A stretch of 64,000 nucleotides of DNA from Pseudomonas prosekii (GTDB lineage: Bacteria > Pseudomonadota > Gammaproteobacteria > Pseudomonadales > Pseudomonadaceae): assembly GCF_900105155.1 (NCBI RefSeq), contig NZ_LT629762.1, positions 2,767,001-2,831,000 of the forward strand, given 5' to 3'. A program made the translations under genes and the position numbers. Positions 47,636-59,282 of the stretch are shown piece by piece. The first letter of the stretch is position 1. Each line of letters starts with the position of its first letter. The notes under the pieces were generated by a model. The model saw only the letters and a program-made list of their open reading frames with translations, searched no databases and had not been told where the DNA came from.

Positions 47636-48169
47636 TTGAAACTGCTGATTCTCGATCGGGACGGGGTGATCAATTACGACTCCGACGCTTACATCAAGTC
47701 GGTGCAGGAGTGGATTCCGCTCCCCGGCTCGATCGAAGCCATCGCGCAGTTGAGCAAGGCCGGCTGGACGGTAGCCATCGCTACCAACCAGTCGGGCATC
47801 GCTCGCGGCTATTACGACATCGCCACCCTGGACGCCATGCACGAGCGCTTGCGCTCGCTTGTAGCGGAGCAGGGCGGCGAGGTCGGGCTGATCGTCTATT
47901 GCCCGCACGGGCCAGACGATGGCTGCGATTGCCGCAAGCCAAAACCCGGGATGTTGAAAACCATTGCCGCTCATTACAACGTGTCGCTGACAAACTTATG
48001 GTTCGTCGGCGATTCTCTCGGTGACCTGGAAGCCGCCAAAGCCGTCGATTCTCAGCCAGTTTTAGTTAAAACCGGAAAAGGCGAAAAGACTCAGGGCAAG
48101 ACCCTGCCGGTAGGCACCTTGATTTTTGACGATCTGGCGGCGATTGCCGCAGAACTTATCCACAATTAG
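47636..48169 (+). CDS. gmhB: D-glycero-beta-D-manno-heptose 1,7-bisphosphate 7-phosphatase
   Basis: A step in ADP-heptose synthesis for LPS inner core. The 177-aa HAD phosphatase has nucleophile motif LDRDGVIN (D7, D9), TNQSGIARGYY, the zinc loop CPHGPDDGCDCRKPKPGM and WFVGDSLGDLEAA. The start is a TTG with GGGGTAAG eight bases upstream; no ATG or GTG fits. It is in the glyQ-glyS-gmhB-plsC run. An exact DnaA box lies in its last codons (48156). Confidence 0.93.
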   Translation: MKLLILDRDGVINYDSDAYIKSVQEWIPLPGSIEAIAQLSKAGWTVAIATNQSGIARGYYDIATLDAMHERLRSLVAEQGGEVGLIVYCPHGPDDGCDCRKPKPGMLKTIAAHYNVSLTNLWFVGDSLGDLEAAKAVDSQPVLVKTGKGEKTQGKTLPVGTLIFDDLAAIAAELIHN

Positions 48170-48250
48170 AGCGTTTCGAGATTCCTGACCAAGGATTGAT
48201 CGGGATTGCGCTTTATATAGACGGGCAGAGCCCGCACGGTAAACGTCACC

Positions 48251-49030
48251 ATGTCGATACTGCAGGCCATCAGAACTTTCCTCTTTTATCTGTTGCTGGG
48301 CACCAGCTCTTTGCTCTGGTGCAGCCTGAGCTTTTTTATCGCGCCGTTTCTGCCGTTCAAGGCGCGTTATCGTTTTATCAACGTGTACTGGTGCCGCTGC
48401 GCACTGTGGCTGAGCAAGGTTTTTCTGGGCATCAGCTACGAAATCAAAGGCGCGGAGAATGTGCCCGAGCGCCCCTGCGTGATTCAGTCGAATCACCAGA
48501 GCACCTGGGAAACGTTTTTCCTCTCGGCCTATTTCGAACCGCTGAGCCAAGTGCTCAAACGCTCTTTGCTGTTCGTGCCGTTTTTCGGCTGGGCCATGGC
48601 GATGCTGCGACCGATCGCCATCGACCGCGATAACCCGAAAGCTGCGCTCAAGCATGTGGCGAAGAAGGGCGACGAGTTACTCAAGGACGGCGTTTGGGTG
48701 CTGATCTTTCCGGAAGGTACGCGCGTGCCGTACGGCACTGTCGGCAAGTTCTCGCGCGGTGGCAGCGCTTTGGCGGTCAACGCGGCGCTTCCGGTGCTGC
48801 CGATTGCACACAATGCCGGCAAGTTTTGGCCGAAAACCGGTTGGGCAAAGAAGCAGGGTGTGATCACCGTGATCATCGGCGAACCGATGTACGCCGAGGG
48901 CACGGGGCCGCGCGCCGTGGCTGCGCTGAACGACCGGGTCCAGGCCTGGAACGAACAAATGCAGCGCGACATGGGCTCGCTGCCACCGGCGCCACAAACC
49001 CCGGTTGAAACCGATCAAGTGGCTGTCTGA
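48251..49030 (+). CDS. 1-acyl-sn-glycerol-3-phosphate acyltransferase family protein (PlsC/LptA type)
   Basis: This 259-aa membrane acyltransferase is probably involved in phospholipid synthesis. An N-terminal hydrophobic region (about 8-35) precedes the acyltransferase motifs NHQSTWETFF (HX4E), IAIDRDN, LIFPEGTRVPYG and VLPIAHNAG. The C-terminal tail is polar. The equivalent next to gmhB in P. aeruginosa (PA0005) is described as a lysophosphatidic acid acyltransferase. It is the last gene before a bidirectional terminator. Confidence 0.92.
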   Translation: MSILQAIRTFLFYLLLGTSSLLWCSLSFFIAPFLPFKARYRFINVYWCRCALWLSKVFLGISYEIKGAENVPERPCVIQSNHQSTWETFFLSAYFEPLSQVLKRSLLFVPFFGWAMAMLRPIAIDRDNPKAALKHVAKKGDELLKDGVWVLIFPEGTRVPYGTVGKFSRGGSALAVNAALPVLPIAHNAGKFWPKTGWAKKQGVITVIIGEPMYAEGTGPRAVAALNDRVQAWNEQMQRDMGSLPPAPQTPVETDQVAV

Positions 49031-49159
49031 GATTCTGTGGATAACCTGTGTACCGTTTCTTCCGAAAACAGCCATTTATGCTTGTAGGCTTATGATTTAT
49101 ATACATATTTCCTAAGCTCATAAAACGCCGGAAAAGGTGCATAAGTTTTTTCGGACGTA

Positions 49160-49188
49160 AAAAAACCGGCTGATATAGCCGGTTTTTT
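49160..49188. terminator. Bidirectional Rho-independent terminator
   Basis: AAAAAACCGGC and GCCGGTTTTTT form an 11-bp stem around TGATATA, with A- and T-runs on the two sides, so it can work for both plsC and the convergent kinase gene. Confidence 0.9.
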
Positions 49189-49200
49189 TATGCCCGCGAT

Positions 49201-50724
49201 TTACTCCTCGATCAGAGGGAAATGCAGACTGAAACGCGTGCCTTTGCCAATCTCGCTGGCGCACTCAATGCGACCGCCGTGGCGATCGACCACTGCTTTG
49301 ACCATCGACAATCCCAGGCCAATACCATCAATGCCCTGAGCGGACGAGAAGCGCCGGTATTGGCTGAACAACTCCGGCAGCTCTTCGGCGCCGATGCCTT
49401 TGCCCTGATCGATCAGCTCACAAATCAACCAGCCATCGACGCAGCGAACCTGCAAACGGATCAGCGTGCCGCTGGCGCTGTACTTGATGGCGTTTTCCAC
49501 CAAGTTGAACAACGCCCGGGTCAGCAAACCTTGATCGGCCATGATCAGGCTTTCCTGCGCCTCGTCCTGCAGATCATGGACGAGCTCGATGCTTTTCAGC
49601 TGCGCGATGCTCAGCGCTTGATCGAAGACATCCAGCACCACCATCGCAAACAGGCTGGGCACGAACTGATAAGCCTCAGACTCGGCCCTGGCCAATTGCA
49701 CGAAACCGTCCGTGAGGTCGAGCGCCCGACGCACTTGGCGTTCAATCTGCTCGAACAACGGCGTGTCGCCACCCATCTGCTGACGGTGCACGTCGAGCAG
49801 GGCGAGGATCGCCGAATGTGGTGCACGCAGGTCGTGGGACAAAAAGCGCAGCAGCACGCCCCGTTGCTCTTCGGCATCGCGCTCGACACTCAGGTCGGTC
49901 AGGCTCAGCAGCCAGCCGATCGGCGTTTCGCCATCGACCGGCAGTAATGCCGCGCGTTCCAGACGCAAGCTCCGGCCCTGAATGTCTCTGAACTCAACTG
50001 TCGCCAGGTTCGCCAACGCTGGCCGTGAACCGCTGAGCAACTCGGGATGACCGAGTTGAGCCAACCGCTCAAGCACCTCATCACCGACCAGATCGCCGCC
50101 GAACAAATCTCGCGCGTTGCGGTTGCCGAGCAGGATCCGGCCTTGGGGATCGCTGATCAGCGTGGCCACCGGCAGATACTCCAGGCCATCGGCGATGAAG
50201 CGCCGGGTATCGCGGGTCCGGCTCATGGCTTGTTCAAGTGCCATGACTTGGCCCTGCAAACGGTCGCCAGTCGGAAATTGCGCACGACGACGTTCCGGAA
50301 AGACCTTGGGTTCGTTATCCAGCCGCGCCAACTCCCAGCCGAAATAGGTCAGCACCACGCTCAGGCGCCGCCAGTTCCAGATCAGGTAACCGAAGAGCAT
50401 GCCGAACAGACTCGCGGTGGGCGACCACCACCAACGTTGCTCGGCCAGAAAAGCACTGACCAGCAATGTGCAGCCCATACCGCCCAAGGTTATCCACAGC
50501 GCCAGACGCGGGCGCAGCAATAGCAAACCAAGCACGCAAGCCACGAGAATGACCGACAACAGCGCGCCCAACGCTTCGTGTTTGCCGGACTGCGCGCTCA
50601 ATGAAAGCAAGGCCGTCAGCGGCAGCAGAATCAGACTGATCCACAGCCATTCCCGAACCAATTGCCGGAACAGGCGCTGAACCTGGGTCGGCTCGCGACT
50701 TTCGTGGCGGCGTTGATTGGTCAT
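49201..50724 (-). CDS. Membrane sensor histidine kinase of unknown signal
   Basis: This 507-aa kinase has an N-terminal basic stretch, then four or so hydrophobic helices (about 26-44, 51-70, 74-93, 104-118) with very short loops, a PAS-like domain (about 175-285, LEYLPVATLISDPQGRILLGN), HisKA with FLSHDLRAPHSAIL (H297) and HATPase_c (NLVENAIKYS, IDQGKGIGAEE, GIGLGLSMVKAV). The lack of a large periplasmic domain suggests it senses a membrane or intracellular cue. It is divergent from the response regulator gene with 176 bp between starts. The kinase core resembles those of CHASE2-type kinases, but no CHASE2 domain is present. Confidence 0.88.
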   Translation of the reverse strand: MTNQRRHESREPTQVQRLFRQLVREWLWISLILLPLTALLSLSAQSGKHEALGALLSVILVACVLGLLLLRPRLALWITLGGMGCTLLVSAFLAEQRWWWSPTASLFGMLFGYLIWNWRRLSVVLTYFGWELARLDNEPKVFPERRRAQFPTGDRLQGQVMALEQAMSRTRDTRRFIADGLEYLPVATLISDPQGRILLGNRNARDLFGGDLVGDEVLERLAQLGHPELLSGSRPALANLATVEFRDIQGRSLRLERAALLPVDGETPIGWLLSLTDLSVERDAEEQRGVLLRFLSHDLRAPHSAILALLDVHRQQMGGDTPLFEQIERQVRRALDLTDGFVQLARAESEAYQFVPSLFAMVVLDVFDQALSIAQLKSIELVHDLQDEAQESLIMADQGLLTRALFNLVENAIKYSASGTLIRLQVRCVDGWLICELIDQGKGIGAEELPELFSQYRRFSSAQGIDGIGLGLSMVKAVVDRHGGRIECASEIGKGTRFSLHFPLIEE

Positions 50725-50900
50725 AAAAATGACTGATAGTGCAGGGGAGGGTGAATTAGCGTCATAAGTCACTGGTCTGATTGGCAGATTGGATTTGCAG
50801 AATCATAGCGGACGACGACCAACGGGGCGTTGCTTACTTTCGCTCATTCGGCCGAGGCGGTATCGTCTATCGCCAACCGGCCATCAAGGAATTACCGCAC

Positions 50901-51620
50901 ATGCGTGTTGCGATACTGGACGATGAACCCGCCGAATTGCGCCGGGTGGAGCAGACGCTGCGGCAAATGGCCGAGCCGGGCGAGCACGCCTGGACGCTGC
51001 ACAGTTTCGAGCGTGGCGAAGACCTGCTGCGGCAACTGCGTCGGGAAACTTTTGACCTGCTGGTCCTGGACTGGCAACTGCCCGACCTCAGCGGCCTCGC
51101 GCTTCTGCGCTGGACCCGTGAACACATGGACGCCCCGCCCCCCGCGATCATGCTCACCAGCCGCGACGCCGAAAGCGATATCGTCCAGGCACTGAATGCC
51201 GGCGCCGACGATTACGTCAGCAAACCCTTCCGCCCCAACGAACTGAAAGCCCGGGTCGCCGCCGTTCTGCGCCGACACAGCCAACAACGCGCCAGCACCG
51301 GCGAAGTGCTCAACTTCAACGACCTGGTATTCGACGACGCCGAACAAACCGTCACCCGCGCGGGTACGCCAATCGGCATGACCGAGCGGGAATATCGACT
51401 GGCGCGGTGTCTGTTCACCAACCTGGGTCGGCCGCTGTCGCGGGAATATCTATATGGACGGTTTTGGAGCCATGAAGAAATGGTCTCCTCGCGGCCACTG
51501 GACACGCACATTTATCGACTGCGCAATAAGCTGGGTTTGACGGCGGATCGCGGTTGGCAGCTGTTGACGATTTATGGGTATGGGTATCGGTTGGAGAGTG
51601 TGGGGGTGGTTGGCGGGTGA
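50901..51620 (+). CDS. OmpR-family response regulator
   Basis: This 239-aa regulator has a receiver domain (acid pocket D7, D8, phosphoacceptor D57 in LVLDWQLPD, K108 in SKPF) and a C-terminal winged helix (about 140-232, TEREYRLARCLFTNLGRPLSREYLYGRFW, DTHIYRLRNKLGL, TIYGYGYRLE). The ATG at 50901 follows AAGGA; the upstream in-frame extension is rejected. It is presumably the partner of the divergent kinase. Its targets are unknown. It sits between plsC and gyrB, an accessory position in the origin region. Confidence 0.9.
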   Translation: MRVAILDDEPAELRRVEQTLRQMAEPGEHAWTLHSFERGEDLLRQLRRETFDLLVLDWQLPDLSGLALLRWTREHMDAPPPAIMLTSRDAESDIVQALNAGADDYVSKPFRPNELKARVAAVLRRHSQQRASTGEVLNFNDLVFDDAEQTVTRAGTPIGMTEREYRLARCLFTNLGRPLSREYLYGRFWSHEEMVSSRPLDTHIYRLRNKLGLTADRGWQLLTIYGYGYRLESVGVVGG

Positions 51621-51657
51621 GGGGAGCAGCGACTGGGTTATTTTCTCAAGCCAAATA

Positions 51658-51687
51658 AAAAGGCCAACGCTGATGCGTTGGCCTTTT
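51658..51687. terminator. Bidirectional Rho-independent terminator
   Basis: AAAAGGCCAACGC and GCGTTGGCCTTTT form a 13-bp stem with loop TGAT in the convergent gap between the response regulator gene and gyrB. Confidence 0.92.
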
Positions 51688-51709
51688 GGTTTGCGATGGG
51701 CTGCCCGAA

Positions 51710-55236
<3,527 letters not shown>

Positions 55237-55256
55237 CTAGCTTCTGCTGAACATGA

Positions 55257-56360
55257 TTACAGGCGCATCGGCATGACAACGTAAGCCGAGTCGTCGTTGT
55301 CGGACTCTTGCACCAGCGCACTGCTGTTGGAGTCGGACAGGATCAGGCGAACCTGCTCAGTGGTCATCACGCCCAGCACGTCGAGCAAGTAGCTCACGTT
55401 GAAGCCGATTTCCAGATTGCCGCCGTTGTACTCAACGCCGACTTCTTCTTCCGCTTCCTCCTGCTCCGGGTTGTTCGCCTGGATTTTCAACTGACCGTTG
55501 GCCAGTTGCAGACGGATACCACGGTACTTCTCGTTGGACAGAATCGCGGTACGGCTGAACGCTTCACGCAGAGACTGACGATCACCCAGCACCAGCTTGT
55601 CGCCACCCTTCGGCAGAACACGCTCGTAATCCGGGAATTTGCCGTCGACCAGTTTCGAAGTGAAGGTGAATTCACCAGTGGTGGCGCGGATGTGATGCTG
55701 ACCCAGAACGATGCTGACCTGGCCATCCGGCTCGGTCAGCAAGCGCGCGAGTTCAAGGATACCCTTGCGCGGCACGATCACTTGGTGACGATCCGGCTGA
55801 CCGATATCGGCTTTCATCGAGCACATGGCCAGACGGTGACCGTCGGTGGCCACGGCGCGAATGATGCCTTCGGAGACTTCCAGCAACATGCCGTTGAGAT
55901 AGTAACGTACGTCCTGCTGGGCCATGGCGAAGCTGGTGCGCTCGATCAGACGGCGCAGTTTGCTTTGCTCCAGGCTGCAGGTCAGCGAGCCCGGGCCTTC
56001 TTCGACAGTAGGGAAATCATTGGCCGGCAAGGTCGACAGGGTGAAGCGGCTACGGCCTGCTTTCACCACGAGCTTCTGCTCATCAACCTTGATGTCGATC
56101 AGCGCGTCGTTCGGCAGGCTTTTGCAGATGTCCATCAGCTTGCGCGCAGGCACGGTGATGGAACCCGGATCCGCCGGCTCTTCGAGTTGCACACGACCGA
56201 CCAGCTCGACTTCCAGGTCGGTACCGGTCAGCGACAGTTGCTGGCCTTCGACAACCAGCAGCACGTTGGAAAGCACCGGCAAGGTCTGTCGGCGCTCGAC
56301 GACGCCGGCGACCAGTTGCAGGGGTTTCAACAGGGCTTCGCGTTGAATGGTGAAATGCAT
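55257..56360 (-). CDS. dnaN: DNA polymerase III beta sliding clamp
   Basis: This 367-aa protein forms the ring that tethers replicative polymerase. Three clamp domains of about 120 residues are visible, beginning MHFTIQREALLKPLQLVAGVVERRQTLPVLSNVLL and ending YVVMPMRL, which is the canonical C-terminus contacting clamp-binding motifs. It starts 39 bp after the dnaA stop in the same operon. Confidence 0.97.
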   Translation of the reverse strand: MHFTIQREALLKPLQLVAGVVERRQTLPVLSNVLLVVEGQQLSLTGTDLEVELVGRVQLEEPADPGSITVPARKLMDICKSLPNDALIDIKVDEQKLVVKAGRSRFTLSTLPANDFPTVEEGPGSLTCSLEQSKLRRLIERTSFAMAQQDVRYYLNGMLLEVSEGIIRAVATDGHRLAMCSMKADIGQPDRHQVIVPRKGILELARLLTEPDGQVSIVLGQHHIRATTGEFTFTSKLVDGKFPDYERVLPKGGDKLVLGDRQSLREAFSRTAILSNEKYRGIRLQLANGQLKIQANNPEQEEAEEEVGVEYNGGNLEIGFNVSYLLDVLGVMTTEQVRLILSDSNSSALVQESDNDDSAYVVMPMRL

Positions 56361-56399
56361 GGTCTAGTCCCTTGCCTTAATAAGCTGCGCTGGTGTTCA

Positions 56400-57923
56400 T
56401 CAAGTGGTCAGTGTACGCAGCAGGTTCTTGTAGTCCTCGCGGATGTCCGCGTCGGATTCCTTGAGTTCGTTGATCTTGCGGCAGGCGTGCAAAACAGTCG
56501 TGTGGTCGCGGCCGCCAAACACATCGCCGATTTCCGGCAGGCTGTGGTTAGTCAACTCTTTGGAGAGGGCCATTGCAACCTGACGCGGACGGGCGACCGA
56601 GCGTGAACGACGCTTGGACAGCAAGTCGGAGATCTTGATCTTGTAGTACTCGGCGACGGTGCGCTGAATGTTATCCACAGAGACCAGTTTGTCTTGCAGC
56701 GCCAACAGGTCTTTCAGGGATTCGCGAATCAACTCGATGGTGATGTCGCGGCCCATGAAGTGCGAGTGGGCAATCACGCGTTTCAGCGCGCCTTCCAGCT
56801 CACGGACGTTGGAGCGAATGCGCTGGGCAATAAAGAACGCCGCATCGTGGGGCAGATCGACTTTGGCCTGATCGGCCTTTTTCATCAGGATCGCCACGCG
56901 GGTTTCCAGCTCCGGCGGCTCGACGGCAACCGTCAGGCCCCAGCCGAAACGGGATTTCAGGCGCTCTTCAAGGCCTTCGATTTCTTTCGGGTAGCGGTCA
57001 CTGGTGAGAATGACCTGCTGGCCACCTTCGAGCAGGGCGTTGAAGGTGTGGAAAAACTCTTCCTGCGAACGTTCCTTGCGGGCGAAGAACTGAATGTCAT
57101 CGATCAGCAGTGCATCCACCGAGCGGTAGAAGCGTTTGAATTCGTTGATCGCGTTCAGTTGCAGCGCCTTGACCATGTCGGCCACGAAACGCTCGGAATG
57201 CAGGTACACGACCTTGGCATTCGGGTTCTTCTTTAATAGGTGGTTACCCACCGCGTGCATCAAGTGGGTTTTACCCAAACCAACGCCGCCATAAAGGAAG
57301 AGCGGGTTGTAACCGTGCTTGGGGTTATCGGCCACTTGCCAGGCTGCCGCACGGGCCAACTGGTTGGACTTGCCTTCGACGAAGTTCTCGAAGGTGAACG
57401 TGCGGTTCAGATAGCTGGTGTGCTTGAGCGCGCCTTCGACCTGCACGGTGCGCTGTTCGGCGCGAATCGGCGCCTGTTGCGAACTGGCGCCGGCCATTGG
57501 GTCGAAGCTGTCGCGGGACGGCTCTTCGCTGACGTCGGCGATTTTTTGCGTGGGACGTTTGGTCTGGGTGTTCGCGATCGGAGCCGGCGCTGGCGCATTG
57601 ACCGGCGCTTGCGTGGACTGTGCCTGCGAAGCAGCGGCCGCCAGCGGAGCATTAGGTGCCGCGCGAGGTGCCGAGCTGCGTTTGCTGCCTATTAATAAGG
57701 ACAGCGCAGGCGCGAGGCCATTGCCGTGCTCATCGAGCAGTTCAAGGACGCGGCCCAGGTACTTTTCGTTGACCCAGTCGAGAACAAAGCGGTTCGGTGC
57801 GTAGACACGCAACTCGTCGCCTTCGGCTTCGACCTGTAGTGGACGGATCCAAGTGTTGAATTGTTGGGCAGGCAGCTCATCGCGCAAAAGCTCCACGCAC
57901 TGCTGCCAAAGTTCCACTGACAC
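56400..57923 (-). CDS. dnaA: Chromosomal replication initiator DnaA
   Basis: This 507-aa AAA+ protein binds 9-bp DnaA boxes and melts oriC. Domain I (1-80, [25 protein letters not shown]), a Pro/Ala-rich linker (domain II, about 85-170), the AAA+ domain with Walker [21 protein letters not shown] and Walker [11 protein letters not shown], and domain IV with the DnaA signature [18 protein letters not shown]. It is transcribed away from oriC and heads the dnaN-recF-gyrB operon. One exact DnaA box is inside the gene (56671). Confidence 0.98.
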   Translation of the reverse strand: MSVELWQQCVELLRDELPAQQFNTWIRPLQVEAEGDELRVYAPNRFVLDWVNEKYLGRVLELLDEHGNGLAPALSLLIGSKRSSAPRAAPNAPLAAAASQAQSTQAPVNAPAPAPIANTQTKRPTQKIADVSEEPSRDSFDPMAGASSQQAPIRAEQRTVQVEGALKHTSYLNRTFTFENFVEGKSNQLARAAAWQVADNPKHGYNPLFLYGGVGLGKTHLMHAVGNHLLKKNPNAKVVYLHSERFVADMVKALQLNAINEFKRFYRSVDALLIDDIQFFARKERSQEEFFHTFNALLEGGQQVILTSDRYPKEIEGLEERLKSRFGWGLTVAVEPPELETRVAILMKKADQAKVDLPHDAAFFIAQRIRSNVRELEGALKRVIAHSHFMGRDITIELIRESLKDLLALQDKLVSVDNIQRTVAEYYKIKISDLLSKRRSRSVARPRQVAMALSKELTNHSLPEIGDVFGGRDHTTVLHACRKINELKESDADIREDYKNLLRTLTT

Positions 57924-58278
57924 GGATATCCCCTAAGTTGAAAGCCGGTGAGGCAAAAACAAGCGGCCATTGTAGCGGCCAGCCGTCCACTTATCCACAT
58001 GCAGGTTGCGCACAGGCCATGAATTATCAATGCGTTAACCGCTGAAAAGGCGACCAGCGGTATGTGCATAAGCTCTGTGGATAACCGCCTCTGAGGGCAC
58101 TGGACAAGTGGGGGGTAAACTCGGTGGATAACCGGCCTGTGGATAACTGGCCATTCCACACACAGCTTATCCGACAGCGCAGCACAGGCTTACCACCGTT
58201 TTCCACTGTACTTGTCATTCTCTGTACATCGCGAGTTAGAAGGGCTGGATGCAGTTATCCACAGAAGATGGCGTCCCT

Positions 58279-58345
58279 AGCTTTTATAAGCTTTACAGAA
58301 AAGCTTTAAATAATTCCCTTCTTTATTTCTATATCTAGCGAAGGG
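58279..58345. promoter_or_regulatory. AT-rich DNA unwinding element of oriC
   Basis: CTTTTATAAGCTTTACAGAA, continuing through AAGCTTTAAATAATTCCC and CTTTATTTCTATATC, is the most AT-rich DNA in the origin and begins about 15 bp after the DnaA box at 58255-58263, the arrangement expected for a strand-opening site. Confidence 0.75.
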
Positions 58346-58399
58346 TGTCGAGCGGACAAACCCCTGCAGATCTATTTATAAGGAAACGTTGGTTGGAAA

Positions 58400-58428
58400 T
58401 TGACCTAGAGGCTTGCTTTCTCTAGAAT
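58400..58428 (+). promoter_or_regulatory. Sigma-70 promoter of rpmH
   Basis: TTGACC, a 17-bp spacer and TAGAAT closely match the -35/-10 consensus. It lies about 62 bp before the rpmH start and directs transcription away from oriC. Confidence 0.8.
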
Positions 58429-58489
58429 CCCCGGTCTCTTAAAACGGGGGCCATTCCGGCCCGTTGTGGACGAACCAGGTAACACGACA

Positions 58490-58624
58490 ATGAAACGTAC
58501 TTTCCAACCAAGCACTATCAAACGCGCTCGTACCCACGGCTTCCGTGCTCGCATGGCAACCAAAAACGGTCGCGCCGTCCTGTCGCGTCGTCGCGCCAAA
58601 GGTCGTGCGCGTCTGGCAGTTTGA
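58490..58624 (+). CDS. rpmH: 50S ribosomal protein L34
   Basis: This 44-aa very basic protein ([20 protein letters not shown]..., ending GRARLAV) matches L34 over its full length. It is the first gene rightward of oriC and is followed 16 bp later by rnpA, the standard rpmH-rnpA-yidD-yidC order. A good sigma-70 promoter lies upstream. Confidence 0.98.
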   Translation: MKRTFQPSTIKRARTHGFRARMATKNGRAVLSRRRAKGRARLAV

Positions 58625-58640
58625 TAATCCGGCACTGGAG

Positions 58641-59042
58641 GTGAGTCAGGACTTCAGTCGGGAGAAGCGTTTGCTTACCCCCCGGCATTTCAAGGCAGTC
58701 TTTGACTCCCCTACCGGCAAGGTTCCGGGGAAAAATCTCCTGCTCCTTGCGCGCAACAACGATCTTGATCACCCCCGTCTCGGGCTGGTTATCGGGAAAA
58801 AGAGCGTAAAGCTCTCCGTCGAGCGCAATCGCCTCAAACGTCTGATGCGCGAATCGTTCCGTCTGAACCAGGAATCACTGGTCGGTTGGGACATTGTTAT
58901 CGTCGCGCGCAAAGGTTTGGGGGACGTAGAAAACCCCGAATTGATTCAGCATTTCGGCAAACTCTGGAAGCGTCTGGCACGCAGCACGCCAGTACCAGCA
59001 GTCAAAACCGAAACTGTAGGGGTAGACAGTCCCGATGCGTAA
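58641..59042 (+). CDS. rnpA: Ribonuclease P protein component
   Basis: The protein cofactor of RNase P, which matures tRNA 5' ends. The 133-aa basic protein begins at GTG ([24 protein letters not shown]) and has the RNP core signature [13 protein letters not shown] and [14 protein letters not shown] lies directly against the GTG, an unusually short spacing, so the start is inferred mainly from conservation. Its last 8 bp overlap yidD. Confidence 0.94.
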   Translation: MSQDFSREKRLLTPRHFKAVFDSPTGKVPGKNLLLLARNNDLDHPRLGLVIGKKSVKLSVERNRLKRLMRESFRLNQESLVGWDIVIVARKGLGDVENPELIQHFGKLWKRLARSTPVPAVKTETVGVDSPDA

Positions 59043-59280
59043 ACTGGCACTCGTTCCGATCCAGTTTTATCGCTATGCCATTAGTCCCTTGATGGCCAGT
59101 CACTGTCGTTTCTACCCCAGTTGTTCCTGCTACGCGTATGAAGCCATAGAAAATCATGGCCTTCTGCGCGGTGGCTGGCTGGCCTTTCGTCGTTTAGGTC
59201 GCTGTCATCCGTGGAATCCCGGTGGTTACGACCCGGTTCCACCTATCCCTACCTCCCGTTCTTCTTCGATGGCCGAGTAA
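59035..59280 (+). CDS. yidD: Membrane protein insertion efficiency factor YidD
   Basis: This 81-aa protein ([20 protein letters not shown]...) has an amphipathic N-terminus and the three-cysteine core [23 protein letters not shown] with [14 protein letters not shown], diagnostic of YidD. It helps YidC-dependent insertion. It overlaps rnpA by 8 bp in another frame, and yidC starts 2 bp after its stop, so the three are tightly coupled. Confidence 0.96.
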   Translation: MRKLALVPIQFYRYAISPLMASHCRFYPSCSCYAYEAIENHGLLRGGWLAFRRLGRCHPWNPGGYDPVPPIPTSRSSSMAE

Positions 59281-59282
59281 TC

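Larger units (their letters stand above)
57924..58489. other. oriC: Chromosomal replication origin oriC (dnaA-rpmH gap)
   Basis: This 566-bp non-coding gap holds four exact DnaA boxes: TTATCCACA at 57991-57999 and 58255-58263 (plus strand) and TGTGGATAA at 58076-58084 and 58138-58146 (minus orientation), with a one-mismatch box GGTGGATAA at 58123-58131 and a weaker TTATCCGAC at 58167. Next to the last box is an AT-rich stretch (58279-58345). Position between dnaA and rpmH is the standard gamma-proteobacterial Pseudomonas origin. Confidence 0.95.

Noticed and set aside
45488..47974. 828-codon open frame on the minus strand opposite glyS and gmhB
   Set aside because: Antisense shadow of high-GC genes; it crosses two unrelated genes and has no recognisable domain.
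58545..58640. N-terminal extension of rnpA into rpmH
   Set aside because: It would overlap rpmH by most of that gene and lacks conservation; the GTG at 58641 matches the usual RnpA start.
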